Positions 42,650 to 55,400 of a stretch of 64,000 bases of DNA are shown one piece after another (the first letter of the stretch is position 1; each line of letters opens with the position of its first letter). Origin of the DNA: Ceratodon purpureus (taxonomy: Eukaryota > Streptophyta > Bryopsida > Pseudoditrichales > Ditrichaceae); NCBI GenBank assembly GCA_014871385.1, contig CM026423.1:24547749-24611748 (forward strand), given 5' to 3'. The notes under the pieces are model-generated. The model worked only from the letters and a program-made list of their open reading frames with translations. It did not search any database and was not told the DNA's origin. Made by a program: the position numbers and the translations under genes.

Positions 42650-45600
42650 GTAACGTTTTGAAAGTGATTTTGATGTTTCAATTTAATTTAGATTTCAAAA
42701 TTCAAAGGCGCAAGGTATAAAAACATACAGCCAATACACGACAAGGCTGTCCAAACACCTCTTCGCTGTACCAAGACAAAAATCCAACATTTGAATGGCA
42801 AGGAGTGCGAAGGCGAGCCGTATACCGACGGAAAGAGCTTGAAAAATTAGAGAGAGTGCACCCAAAAAACGTCGAGTTCGGGCCCAAACTCAAGATATGC
42901 CTTATACCGATGGAAAGAGCGTGAGAAATCAGTCACAATGAAGCCAAGAACGACCGGAATCGGGCACAAAATGGCGGAGATATGGAAGGTGGAAGTTGGC
43001 GGCAAGACGGCAATTTCAATGAAAATGTCGCATTTGACTCGCACCGAATTTGTGAACAAAAATTAGATGGTTGGAAAGAGCTCACAAAATCAGTGCCCCT
43101 GAATCAAAAAGCATGAACCACAGCAAAAAAATTCAAAGCTGTACGGTATTAAAACATACAACCAATACGCGACCAGGCTGTCCAAACAACTCTTCGCCGT
43201 ATCGAGACGACCTGGGGTTGCCAATCTAAGAAAGATCGGTTCCCCCTCAAAAAATTCGAGAATACACCATTTTTCGAGCTCGGAGCATTTCCCGAAGGTC
43301 ACATTCCTGCAGATTTTCCAAATTTACAAAATGAGAAAATGCGTCCTCTCTTGAATTTTTTGAAATTAATAGGGTGTGTAGGGAGGACTTGCGCAGGCCA
43401 ATCCAAAAAATAAAAAAATAAAATAAAAAAATTGAAAACAATGTATTTCCCTAGTGAGAATCATTTCCGGAAGGTCATGGCGATGCGAGAAAGCGCTGGC
43501 AGCCCCTTGGAAGATGTGAAAATCATTTTTGTCTTGTAAAATTTTGAAACCTTTATGGTGTGTAGAGGGGGCCCTGCGTAGGCCACCCGAAAAGATAAAA
43601 ATAAAAATAAATAAATAAAAATGAAAAAAGAGTATTGTTCAATCGGGAGTCATGTCCCGAAGGTCACATTTCTGAAAACTACCTAGAGGATTTAGGTGAT
43701 CTCCTGACTCTATGGGCTTGGGGGGCTTGGGCCGCATAGGCCTCGGGTACATGGTCGCAGCCAGCGTTCCTCATCTGGTTTCTTGCAAGGGTTTTCACAG
43801 AAGTTTGCAGACTTCGACATGACTAACTTGGGGTCAGACATGTCATAGACATCTCGGCAAGCGCCCAATCACAGGAGTTCACTCTTTGTGGCTATTCACG
43901 AGGAGGAACATAGCATCATGTAGAAAAATAGATATTGTATTGTGAATGGGTGTAAGTAACCAAAGTTCTTAGGTTTTACTCCTGTTCTCGTGAATACAAA
44001 CTTGCATTCTATGCCAGTAGTGCAAGCTTTCTAATACTTAGGAGGGGAAGATGGGTGCTGGGGAACTGGAGGTGGAGGTCGAGGAGGGGGTGGGGGAGAC
44101 TTTCCTCCCTTGTGGTCCCGTGCGTGCCTTGGCTCTCCTTCGGTCCTATGGGGGTGGGGCTTGGAAGGCCCGTGGCGGTCAAGGACGGAGTGGATGAGGA
44201 CATAGGGTTTGGGGTTTAGGGTTTAGGGGGGCTTAAGGTTGGTAGGGTGGAGAGATGAAGGGGGGACTCTGCCAAACCCATGGATCGAAGCGATAAGTTA
44301 CGTTACGTAGTGTCGGAGGACCCGGAGCCCGTTACGTAGTGTTTAGGGTTGATTCAGAGGGACGCTCGGGGGGTGTAGCTCGGGTTGATGTCAAGAACTT
44401 TTGGGTAGTACGGCCATACGTCCATTTGTCGAGTGTTGCATCCCACGGGTGACCAAGTGTTCAAAAAATGATGAGAGGAGATGAAGATAGAAGGCTAAAT
44501 GAATCAGAACTCCTTTTTGACGGCTCCGAGATTAGCTTCATGTTGTCAGCAGATAAATCATTCAATGTTTGCAGGGGGCTTTACAGGTTTTATGGCATCA
44601 AAAAACAAATCCTCTAAACTCTGAGTTGTATAAAAGAGGAGCAAGAAGAAGAGGAATGAAGAGTTGAGGGTTATGTGATATAATGGAAAGGATATAAGAG
44701 AAACAAGAACAAGAAGAAGGCGGAAGGGTGAAATAGGGAAATGAAGAAGATGAGAGAGGAACAAGAACAAGGAGAATAGAACATGAAACAAGCATCTAGG
44801 ACTTGTGCACATTGGACTTTGAGTTCTAGAGATTGTTGGAATGCTGCCCGCTAACCAGCACCCGACGATTCATTTGGTTGTTGATTTGAAGGGATAGGCC
44901 GCATCGGGATCGGGGAGGGAGACGCTCCTTCCCTCTGCGTCGTTGTAGTGTCAAGTTAATAAATGAGAGAGGAACAAGAATAAGAGGAATGTAGAGTTGA
45001 GGGTCAAGACCACTGATAATGTTTGTGAGATAGAGCATGTGATGGACCTGTGAGTAATATGTGATATAATAGAAAGGATACAAGAGAAACAAGAACAAGA
45101 AGAAGGCGGAAGGGTAAAATAGGGAAATGAAGAAGATGAGAGAGGAACAAGAACAAGGAGAATGGAGGCCCGGTTGTGTGAAAGTATTGAACAAAAAGGA
45201 TAAAAGAGGAACAAGAACAAGAAGAATTGAGGGGTTATGTGAGATTCTTATGGTGTGTAGGCGAGGCCCTGCGTAGGCCACCCAAAAAAAATAAATTGGA
45301 AAGAAAGTGTTTCCTCTACGGGAATCATTTCCGAAAGGTCACAGTGCTGCGGGAAAGCGCTCGCAGCCCCTAAGTTTTTGGGAGATGTGAAAATTATGTT
45401 GGTATCCAAAATTTTTGAAACTTTTATGGTGCTGTAGGAGGAGGGAGGGGGGCTTCGTAGGCCGCCCCCAAAAAAATTCGAGAATTCACAAGGGTTCCAA
45501 GCGAAGAATCATTTCTCGAAGGTGATGTGAAAATCATTTTTGTCTCGGAAAATTTTGAAACTTTCATGGTGCGTAGAGGCCCGAAGTAGGCCTGCGTAGG

Positions 45601-46400
45601 CAACCCAACAATAAATAAAAAAATTGAAAAAAAACATTTTTTAAGGGGGCAAACATTTTCCAAAGGTTTCATGGAACGGGAACTCCTACAGCAAGGAGGG
45701 ACGGGAATGCACTGCATTCCGGCTGTCACACCACGCACTGGTGTAAACCGAGTGATACACCAATCTCCAGAAAATCGGTTCTCCCTCAAAAAATGTCCGA
45801 TCGGGGATTCATTTTGGGCTTGAATCATTGATTTCATGAACTATTTCCGAGAATATTTCTTACCTCACCTAATTTCTCACGAGTCAGGACTTTGATTCCC
45901 TTATCCGGACACTGGTGTAGGTGGAAAATTCGAAATATGGCCCAATTTTTGGGGTTTTTGAATATATGTAGAAGGGAGCATACGTAGGCCACCCAACAAA
46001 GAAGATCAATTTTTTTGAAAAATGGGTATTTTTGAGGAGGAGAATATTTCTCAAATGAAAGGATGCTAAAAATTTCTCCATCAAGAACCGGCATCATGTG
46101 CGATTGTTCGCACCTGTTTCAAGAAAGGCACCGTAATGTGCTGCATTTCCGGGTGACATCATGCACTAAAGCAACCTCTTGTACAAACACCAAGTCCCTG
46201 TTATAACTTTTCCTCCTCAATGAAGAACCGATTCGGGATTTTGCGGCCGCCCCAAATGAAGACCCCATAACCCCAAACACAATGTCACAAACATGAATTC
46301 TAACAAAAATAATAAATAACCGAGCACAAAGAACATTTGATACCCAAATGGGCCTCACTGGAGTAGCCTTGGTCACTTTAAATCTGAAATGTTTCCGTTT
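42650..46400. repeat. Degenerate array of ~200-bp units, interrupted
   Basis: Recurrent blocks are 'TTTATGGTGTGTAG', 'CCTGCGTAGGCCACCC', an A-rich tract, 'GAATCATTTCC(G/C)(A/G)AAGGTCA' and 'GGGAAAGCGCT(G/C)GCAGCCCC', seen around 43.1-43.7, 45.24-45.6 and 45.6-46.1 kb, with more distant relatives from 42.65 kb. The array is broken by 43.7-45.2 kb of other DNA. No gene is supported in it. Confidence 0.6.
44590..45240. repeat. Purine-rich minisatellite and duplication
   Basis: 44675-44783 and 45060-45165 are close copies built from GAGAAACAAGAACAAGAAGAA-like units. Long reverse-strand frames over it are Leu/Ser/Phe low-complexity strings and were not called as genes. Confidence 0.7.
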
Positions 46401-48590
46401 CGTGAAATGCTACGGGATTGGGACGAGGATTTTGTGGAAGTTAATGGTAGACTAGCGTAACGTGTTGAATGCCTAGTTCGGGAATCACAGAGGCAAAGCA
46501 AACTGCTACACGGCATGCCATAAAACTCGTCTCAAAACGACAAGAAGTGATGAAAATGTTTGCACATGTTATTCACGACGTGGTGTACACCATGGCAAAC
46601 CTTCATATATACAAATCAGTAAGTGAAAAAAAGGAAGGAAGGGACAACAAAGATATTGATCAATGGGCCAAGGCTTCTATTACAAAACAAGTTCATTCTG
46701 TTGTACAGTTAATAAGCTGCTGAGACTGAGACGTGATTCAAAGAAAGAGAGTCAAAGTTTATTTTCAATACCTCTGTATAAAAGTTTCTAGAAAAGTATA
46801 ACAATAGCCAACAAAATCGCAATCCATTCAATCTACAAGGAGATTGATTGATCACATGGTAGAGTTTTCAAACTAATCAATTCCTTCAACATATCCCTTG
46901 AACATATCCCTTGAACATACTTTCCATGCGTGTCCCTTGAACATACTTTCCATGCATGTGCTTCCAACCATCCAATGTTGAGATTTGACTCATTTACCAT
47001 CGAGGCAATTGTGCCTTCGTTGCCACCTTCGAATCTCCATCGGGAGTAAATCACATAAGAGATAAGGTCCACATTGTAAGCATGTTCTGATGAGACGACT
47101 GAATCGTACGAGTTTGCATGCAGGAACACAGTACATTGTAAGCTAGTGAGGTCACCGTCTTGATAATCTCAAGCACAACTCATCGGACAGTACATGTGCT
47201 CGACAATTGTGTATTTTCCTTGTCAACGTCGGTACGAATTATCAAATTGTGTGTCAAGCTCAGGATCAACTGAATGAAAGTAAAACCGTATTTCTTAGCG
47301 ATTGTGTTTATCGATAATTACAATACCCGAGGGTTCCTTCTCACATTGAGTTGGAAATGGTTGTGGAATGCTAGGTTCCTCGCAGTTAATATTTAGGGCC
47401 CCCCATGACCCAAATTTTGTGGGATGCAGCTGTAGCTTTGGCACAATATGGGAAATTTCCACATCCTCTTGATAAGACCATCCATGCTCCAAAAATTCCT
47501 CATAATGTGGGAGATATCCACGCTCAAAGTTTTTTTTTTTTTTTTTTTTTTTTCTTTCGTGGTGGTTGTTGTTGTTGTTGTTGTTGTTGTTGTTGAAGCT
47601 ATTAAAGAAAATTCATTGGAGGGGAAAATTGAAATACCCACAGTCAAAGTTTGAAAACGCTATCCGGGCATGCTGAAGTATGCCCAAAATTAATTAGACC
47701 ACGGAAACTTCAAAAATTCATTAGAAATCCAGATCTTACTTTTTGCCAAGTTTTGCGCCATCGCGCGTAAACACCGCAGGAAGGCATGATCTCACCGCCA
47801 GGATCTCCAATCCAATATTGCCCAGCATGCCCGTAGCACGGATCGGCCGGAGCACGCCGCGGAGTTGCTTCTGCAATGCGGGGAGTAGGGAACTGGACAA
47901 TCGGCCACGTGTCCTTTCCGGGGATGGATGTCGTGAAGGGATGAAGAGGGCAAGCAGGAAGAACGGAAGGCCGGATGAACAGGAAACCCAACATCGTTGG
48001 CGGCCAGGCCGGGCCGGAGAAATGGCACTCGACTGCTGCAGTTACACGGCGATTACGTTCGTGAACAACATCGACAGAGACAGAGAGGGTGGCTCAAGTT
48101 TTGGCGCGACCTGACGAAGGTGGCGTCTCCAGGAAGCGGGAGGGCAACGCAGGCCGTGAACTAGGAGTTTAGGGCCCCAGCATCAGCTCCTCGTCGCCCC
48201 CCCCCGCAAGAACCTTCTCCGCGGACCAGAAAAGCCCCCACAACTCACTGCGCGGGAGGAAGAGTGGAAACAGTCGCATTCGAATCGGCCATGGCCACCG
48301 CCCGGAGGTTGGCAGAGCATCCTTCGCTCGAGTACACCGAAACACGGTGTCCACCAAGTGGAGTTGGATCGACACCATTGCATTGTGTCGGTGTATGGTC
48401 CCGGTGTACGCAAGCCTTCGTTTCCAAGTGGAATACCACGTCCATCTTTCGAGCAAAGACGGGTGATGTCAAGTGAATTCGTAAGTTTAGGGTGGACCGG
48501 GATCATGTTTGAGGTGCGAATGCGTACAGCAAAATGCCGCCACATGTAAAATGGTCTAGGGTTTAGGGTCTGTGGCCAAGGGCGCGCCCG
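46401..48590. other. Intergenic DNA with microsatellites
   Basis: A T-run at 47529-47551 followed by (GTT)n at 47566-47594, and a short tandem (CCTTGAACATA) at 46890-46940. An 84-codon plus-strand frame at 46469-46723 is protein-like but unrecognised. No firm gene. Confidence 0.4.
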
Positions 48591-48960
48591 GACACCCGTG
48601 GTCACACCCATGTGACCCCCCCCCCCCCCCCCCCCCCGAGATGAGGTGCAAGCTTGACCGCCGACACCCGGGGTAACCCCACGTAGATGGGGTGCGGGTG
48701 TGTCCGCCCACACCCGGGGTCACGGTGGTGTAACCTAGCGGAGATGAGGTACGAGGGTGTCAGCCTACACCCGGGATGGGGGCGTGAGTGTGACCGCCTA
48801 CACCCCGGGTCACACCGGTGTAACCTCGTGGAGACCTCGTGGAGATGAGGTGTGATTGTCTCCGCCTACACCAGGGCTCACACCAGTGTAATAACCTCAA
48901 GGGGGGATGAGGTGTGATCGCGTCCGGGGGTCACACCGGCGTGATTACCCTCTCGGAGAC
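48590..48960. repeat. Satellite array built on CACACCGGTGTAA (array 3)
   Basis: Four to five units with GGTCACACCGGTGTAA, CCTACACCCGGG and GGAGATGAGGTG. A 22-C run lies at 48616-48637. Confidence 0.8.
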
Positions 48961-49366
48961 GAGGTGCGGAGTCCGGACCGTGACCGCCCACACATGGGCC
49001 CACACCAGACCGTGCAAAAGAGAGAAACGATCGTGAGGTAACTGCCACGCGAACGACATTGATAACGTATCGTCCATTCGGAGTAACATCAAACTTGTAG
49101 CATGACTTTCCAGCAGGCCATCGTGAGAGGTTCCATCATCATAAACATTGGCTATCGTCAATGAATCTCCTTTTGTTGCTTCCAAAAAAAAAAAACATCG
49201 GCCATCGTCCCCGCGTGCACGAACAAGCCGGGGCGGAACGGTGCAGATCAGTTGAGAACGGATAGTCGAAACATCGGCTGTCCCTTCTTCTGGTGACTTT
49301 GTTCCTGCCCTGGGCGTTTGCCTGATGAGGGCTTGTATTTTTTTTTTCCGGCAATTGATTTTGCTT

Positions 49367-49398
<32 letters not shown>

Positions 49399-49590
49399 AA
49401 AACATCGGCCGTCCTCGAGAAATGCGGTGGAGGCCCGATAAAGTACACGGGATCCGCTGTCCGCGGAGAGAAATGACCCACGCAGGTTTAGTCTGACCGG
49501 CACGACTCCTTCGAAAAACGACGGTGTTGTCGTAGCATTCGGCAACCCTTCCCAATCGCCATCGGTGTCATCCGGTGCCATTGGTTGCAA

Positions 49591-49614
49591 GGATTTAGGT
49601 GATCACCTGAATCC
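49591..49614. repeat. Palindrome P2 copy
   Basis: GGATTTAGGTGA followed by TCACCTGAATCC, 24 bp centred on GATC, preceded by GGTTGC and followed by AAC as in the other copies. Confidence 0.85.
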
Positions 49615-49995
49615 AACACCCGACCCAATATACTTGGGCATGCCATTCCCCATACGTCGCTCGGATCATGCGATCAATCACTGTCGGCCGCCAGGACCGT
49701 CCCTCCAGACCCCCGCAGAGGGGCCCGGCGATGACCCCTGGGAAGACCAATATGGATGCTTCGGACCCACCCCCTCCCACAACAAACCCCCCACCTCGAG
49801 CGGACGCCTTTATGGAATGAGGTATTCACACCCACGAGGGATCGCTCGAGCATTTCAGCATAGTAAATCTTGGGTTTTCAAAATTAATTCAGTAAACTTC
49901 AAATTACTACAATTTTTTTTTTGGTCCAAAAGTGGCACTGACCCATGACTGACATACAGGTGTACATGGGTCTTTTCTCAATTCCATGTACTTAC

Positions 49996-50446
49996 ATACA
50001 GGTGTACATGGTACAGGCGGCAAGGGAGTTCTCAATTCCATGAATTCGGGAAGTACTCTCGGAACTTTAATGTTTGCTTGGTGAGGGTGTGTCACTCGAA
50101 ACGCGAATTCTGCCCAATTGACTTGTACTCCAAGCGCCTCCACGAGTAACACACGCGCAAAATGAAAAGGGAGCACACTCGAGGCCGGCCATGGCTTCTG
50201 GAGAACTCTTGGAAACAGTGAACGAACATATGCCTCGTACGAGGGGTGACCATGATCATGGAAACGGAAACCAGAGGAGCTGCGGGGGCCCCAAAATTCA
50301 GCCATTGCAACGCGATTCGGCATGTTCTCGTTCGGAGTCACAGTCGGTGTCACCCCCGAGTTGTGGAGGCGCATGAATGTGACAAACCAAGGAACGGAAG
50401 ATACAAAAAGCTCCAGCCCGTCCTCGGGTTCGAAGGAGTGCGACAT
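49996..50446 (-). CDS. F-W-G-P domain protein, exon (paralogue of the 36.3-38.3 kb gene)
   Basis: From an ATG (M-S-H-S-F-E-P-E-D-G) the frame runs about 150 residues to a strong donor (CCTGTAT|GTAAGT) at 49996; without splicing it stays open to 49907. It has S-V-P-W-F, A-E-F-W-G-P, L-P-F-H-F-A-R, V-N-W-A-E-F-A-F and T-H-P-H-Q in the same order as residues 31-138 of the 526-aa gene. No matching Cys4 or coiled-coil exons were found downstream, so it may be a partial or decayed copy. A local duplication of 'ACATACAGGTGTACATGG' surrounds the donor. Confidence 0.5.
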
Positions 50447-51039
50447 CACGTTCCGGAGGTTAAGACGATCAGAGAGAGGAAATGCCGGCCGGTCCACCGA
50501 ATGGGAGCTACTGGAGTAAGAAGGATTTAAACACGAATTGATGAGCCAGCTCGAGGGAGCTCCGCAGCACCTCACTGATTCCGGAAATGCAAGAACAGAC
50601 CAAATGAGGAGGGGAAACGAGAGAGAGGACGATAATAACAAGGAGCTGTGATTGGATCGACATTCACTACACAAAGTGATTGATCAACATTTTGAGAAGG
50701 CCTACTTCATCTTATTTAAGGAATCATTTGTTGACTCGTTTCATGAGGTGGGAACATACTCTTTGTTATGATCCACAGTGGTAGATGTTGACGATTCTCG
50801 AGGTTGTGACAGGTTGCTTCTATCTCTTGCTGCTGCATTTGGCCAACCTGCTGTGGCTGGACTTCATTAGTGATGAAAAAAATAACAACCTGCAAACCGA
50901 GCAGATTGAACCTGCTGGCGAGGACGATTTTTAGCTTTTACCACCTGATAAACTACCTGGATACCTCGAGACCTAAACCTAAAACCTGAGACTTGTGCCA
51001 TTTTCGATAAGAACAAAATCTCATGAAAAATGGGGATTT
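50447..51039. other. Intergenic DNA, nothing recognised
   Basis: Holds the 3' flank of the permease gene. No further gene seen. Confidence 0.4.
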
Positions 51040-52383
51040 TCATGTCATTACCCCATGACGATCCTCATTTTTCATGGGAAACTTTCTAGCTGTGTCTTTT
51101 TCTTCCGGCTGGTAATTCTTCTCGGCTTCCAAATCATCACTGGGCGGAGGAGATGGGCCTTTGGCAAGCATGAAAGCGTAGAAAATGAGGTACGCGAACC
51201 CCACGGTGGGAACGATCTGGCTGATCTTGGTGCTGGCTTTGTCGGCAATGGCGCCTTGGATGGGAGGGAAGATGGCACCGCCACCCACGCCCATGACCAC
51301 AAACGTCCCCGCGCGCTTGGTGTTCCCTCCCAGATCTTGCAACGCCAGCGTGAAGATGGTGGGGTACATGCACGACATGAAGAAGAAGAGGATCATGACG
51401 CACACGGTCCCTCCCAGCCCCTTCACAGCCGCGGACAGGGCGCACAGCGCGGTGCACAGAACGGCGTACACTCCCAGAATGTGCCGCGGCTGGAGGAACT
51501 TCAGCAAGAAGGTGGAGAAGAAGCGGCCCACTGTGAAGAGGATCAGAGAGTAGGACAGCAGCTGGGACGCCTTGGAGTCGGATTTGATGCCGTCCTCGTT
51601 GGCCAAGTTGATGAAGAAAGTGGCCACCGTGACCTGCGCGCCCACGTACAGCCACTGCGCCAGCACCCCGCCGAGAAAATGCGGCTGCTTCAGGAGCGGC
51701 TTCGTGGGCACAGTCGATTCCTCCTCCATGTCCTCGTCGGAAACCTCCGGCAACGTGGCGAAGAGGAACAGCACGGCCACCACGAACACCCCACACGCGA
51801 TTCCCAGGTAGATGAACTTGACGGAGTCCAGGTCTCCGGAGTGCTCGGCACTGAAGAAGAACTTGGATGCAATCAGCGGCCCGATGAAGCTTCCCAGCCC
51901 GTTGAACGACTGCGAGAGGTTGAGTCGGAATGTGGCCGTCTTGGCGCTCCCCAGGACCGTCACGTACGTGTTGGCGGCGACCTCCAGGTTGGAAATGCCG
52001 CAAGCGATGACGAACGTCGCCGCCACGAAGCCTGGGAAGGTCTTGAATTGAGCGCACGGCCAGAAACAGAGAGCTCCCACGACGTACAGCATCAGGCCCG
52101 TGATGATGGACACCTTGTACCCGAATCTCCGCACCAGGGGTTGGCCGACTGTCGGCGGGAACACGATGTAGGCTCCGAAGTAGGCCACCTGCAGGCCCGT
52201 GGACTTCATCTTGCTCAGGTTCAGCACCTCCTGGAAGTGCTTGTTGAGCACATCCAGCAATCCGTACGCGAACCCCCACAGGAAGAAGAGCGATGTCACC
52301 AATGCCAATGGAAACCACAGCTGCCGGCCTGTGGGCATGTTCCTGACCGCAATCTTCCCCACAGTGGGCGCTCCCCCGGCCAT
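51040..52383 (-). CDS. FucP-type sugar:proton symporter (MFS, fucose/glucose-galactose permease family)
   Basis: A 447-aa single-exon frame. It predicts about 12 membrane helices with a central acidic loop (E-V-S-D-E-D-M-E-E-E-S) between helices 6 and 7, normal for the major facilitator superfamily. Signatures of the fucose-permease group are F-F-L-W-G-F-A-Y-G-L-L-D-V-L-N-K-H-F near residue 35, A-Y-F-G-A-Y, P-T-I-F-T-L-A in the second half and N-x-x-x-x-A-G-T-F-V-V-M-G-V-G-G-G-A. FucP of bacteria and fungal relatives import L-fucose or related sugars with protons across the plasma membrane; the substrate here is not certain. An acceptor (TTAATTGCTGCAG) lies 78 bp upstream of the ATG, suggesting an intron in the 5' leader. 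Long frames on both strands within this span are shadows of this gene. Confidence 0.9.
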   Translation of the reverse strand: MAGGAPTVGKIAVRNMPTGRQLWFPLALVTSLFFLWGFAYGLLDVLNKHFQEVLNLSKMKSTGLQVAYFGAYIVFPPTVGQPLVRRFGYKVSIITGLMLYVVGALCFWPCAQFKTFPGFVAATFVIACGISNLEVAANTYVTVLGSAKTATFRLNLSQSFNGLGSFIGPLIASKFFFSAEHSGDLDSVKFIYLGIACGVFVVAVLFLFATLPEVSDEDMEEESTVPTKPLLKQPHFLGGVLAQWLYVGAQVTVATFFINLANEDGIKSDSKASQLLSYSLILFTVGRFFSTFLLKFLQPRHILGVYAVLCTALCALSAAVKGLGGTVCVMILFFFMSCMYPTIFTLALQDLGGNTKRAGTFVVMGVGGGAIFPPIQGAIADKASTKISQIVPTVGFAYLIFYAFMLAKGPSPPPSDDLEAEKNYQPEEKDTARKFPMKNEDRHGVMT

Positions 52384-52475
52384 GATTGCCTGCTTGCCTG
52401 CTTGCGCCGATGGAATACCAAGTGACCTTCGAGAACACTTGGATTACAAGACTCAGCACACCTGCAGCAATTAAG
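52384..52475 (-). promoter_or_regulatory. 5' leader of the permease gene with an intron acceptor
   Basis: TTAATTGCTGCAG on the minus strand, ending near 52461, followed by about 78 bases of leader to the ATG. No donor for this intron was fixed. Confidence 0.4.
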
Positions 52476-55400
52476 TTACAGACGTGTCAGTAACTACAAA
52501 ATCAGTAGTCGACGAAACGATTGCCAAGGCTGTAAACTTGTCGTCACGAATGCAACACACCATGTCTTACTACAATTGATTCTAAAGCTGTTTAGAAGTA
52601 CGAGAAGCGAGGGGATAATCTTCAATCTTTTCAAATTCATGACAAGTGCAGGATGAAGTTGGCAAACAATATGAATCTTGCAGACTGAGTACTATATTAC
52701 GTAGACATACTTTAATTGAGTAGTCATGTACATACCTCAAGTAACTGTCGCCATGCACGAGTCAGCTGGGTACAGTGGGAACATATCACTGTAAGTAAAG
52801 ACTGATCTAGCAGCGAGCTGAGCAACAGTGAGACTTTGAATCGAGATTCTTTGAGCTGAAAGGCAGGAGCCCTGTGGAATCTGTTAAACTATGACCGTGC
52901 AGGACTCACTGTGTGGAACGTAACTGTTCGAGAGAGAAGGTAGAAGCAGGGGAGTTATATACGAAGAGAAGGAGGAGATCTAATGGGATGAGGAAAGAGA
53001 ATGAATTCAGAACGGAGCAGTAAATGGATGGGAACCAAGAGTCGGACACAAAGTTCCAACAGAATCTGAGTATCAATGTCTGGTGTGGTAGTGTGTTGGA
53101 CTGGGAAGACAGGGATGCTTACATACTGGTCTCCGACCTGGATCCACCGGCCTGCAGTGAGTGAGCTGGGGCCGGCGGTTCAACTGAGTGAGTTTCAAAA
53201 TGGGGTCTAGCTACGAAGATTCTATTTTCCGTGACCATGTTGTGTTTTGTCCCTTTCCTTGGCCATGCCCATGCTGCTCCTCCCTAGCTCGGCCAGGCTC
53301 ACTGTAAGTTGTTCCCGCGTGGGTGGTGCCGCTACAACCCAGGTGCAATTTGGAGACTGGATGCTCTAGCTACAATGCCGCACTACCATCCTTCCATGCA
53401 AGTGTCAAGCCAGGCATGAATCGGATCAGTCGGACGAGTTCACATTGATCATGGTTTAATTGGAGTGTAGTACTAGGATATAACTTAGATGAAGGAATAA
53501 CTTAGATAACTTAGGATAACTTGGAATCTCCCATCAGCTACAATGTCGGTGTAAGAATTATTTGTTAGTCTGAATGAATGTGCACATCGATCGGTAAATT
53601 GGCAGAAGCCAAAGCAAAATATCGCCAACGCATGCTAAAACATATATGAGTTCCTTGAAAGTAGGAAGATCTGCCATGTCACTGCGAGTTCACTGCAGTT
53701 GACATAATATGCAGGTTGTTGTGTGTCTATCAATATGTACGGACTGTACGGGCTATCAGTGAATACGGGAGCTGCATGCGCCACAGCAGAGGGAGAACTA
53801 GCAGTGGGTTTAGGTGCAAGAGAAAGAGAACTAGCAGTGGGTTAGGTAATTTAGCCTTATTAATTGGAGTTAAAGAATCTCAGATAATCTGCCTCTGCGT
53901 AAACCTAGGTGTGCTTACTGCAGTAACTCCAGTTGCACAACCGTCCTCAATTTTATTGCTAGTACGCTAGCCTACCAGCATATATATCAGAAGTTCATCT
54001 CATATCCGTTCTTATTACGGTACTCATGTTATCTGAAGTTCATCTCGTTTCCATAATATCCAGTATTAACTTACAAGTCCAGTAACTTGTATGTTCTGTT
54101 TTATCTACGGTAGTTTTATCTGATTCCAATACTAGATAATTCAGAACTTAAAACTAGATAAAACAGATTCCACTAGTAAGTTAAAACTAGATAAAACAGA
54201 TATCATGATAAGAGATAGATAGATAATAACTCCAATCCTCGGGTTCGAGGATCGGCGTGAATACAGCGTCTGAGGTATACGTTGACCTTGTGTTCAGCTG
54301 CTGAGGCAACCATCTTTCCTGCGTCTGATAACAAGACTATCACGCACTCTGCCGACTACGATCGCCAACAAATCTGCAAGACGAAATACAAAACCAGTTT
54401 GTAAAATTCACTGAACATTCTTGGCCAGAAACGATTGTGTAACTAAATTTCGATGAGGCATTCAATATCTCAAACATGCGCACCAGAAACTTTCTTCGAA
54501 CCTCGTACAAATAATTTCGGTGAACAAGAGTAATGCTCAATGAAGTACGTTGGGTATATCACGCAGCATCAACGTGACATGTCTGACCTTAAGCTCTACG
54601 GCGTACCCGTGCTCAGCTCATGCACTCCCGCTGCTCTTGATCAACTCCAAGCCTGACTTGCTGGATATCTGGTTGATTACTAGAGCTGCACTCTTTATAC
54701 GCTTAAGCAACCCGACTCTCTGGCATAATCCACTTAACTTATTCCTCTCAAACACTTTCGATCGCGTCGGCACGATGCAGACATCCGCGTCACAACGTTC
54801 GAAACGTGAAGCGCTGCCCGAAGACCTTGGAGGCCACCCCCGTTGACATGTTCCGCCAAGACATCTACAGTGAATTCACTGTGTCTGAAGGGTATCAGAT
54901 TAATACCTGGGCTAGCATACACGGAATCATTCTGCCAAGCTTGACTCAGGCCAAAATACGAGGACGAGTCTCACCTTATTTTATCACTACGACGGGATCC
55001 GATTCGCTCGTATTTCCTCACGTGGGTTACGGTAGCTTGAAAACTGAGGCCATTTTCGGTGTTGCCCTGATATACTTGCAGAATATCTGTATTTACGAAA
55101 AGCTGATAACCAGTAGAATCACTGTGTGGAACATGGCAAGCTTTATTTCTAGTTGCGCAACGTGCATGAAATTACGAATGCAGCAGTGTCCCAGAAAAAG
55201 CAATTGTCATACCGCCTCTCTGTTGTCTACGGTACACGGATCTATCAACTCGCACAGTTTTTAAGGCGAAGGAACCTAACTCCAGGTTCCTTCACCTTGA
55301 GTAATTTCTTTGAGGGAGACTTGTAATATTAAATAAATCATTTAAGACTTTCACGAGGTAAGATAATACTCCTTGTCATGGAGATACTCATTCCTTTGGA

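Noticed and set aside
44558-45281. Leu/Ser/Phe-rich membrane-like proteins on the minus strand
   Set aside because: They are translations of the purine-rich minisatellite and its duplication.
50995-52459. Long open frames on the plus strand (476 codons) and in a second minus frame (440 codons) over the permease
   Set aside because: Both are shadows of the permease gene: no membrane pattern or motif, and they arise from the GC-rich third positions of the true frame.
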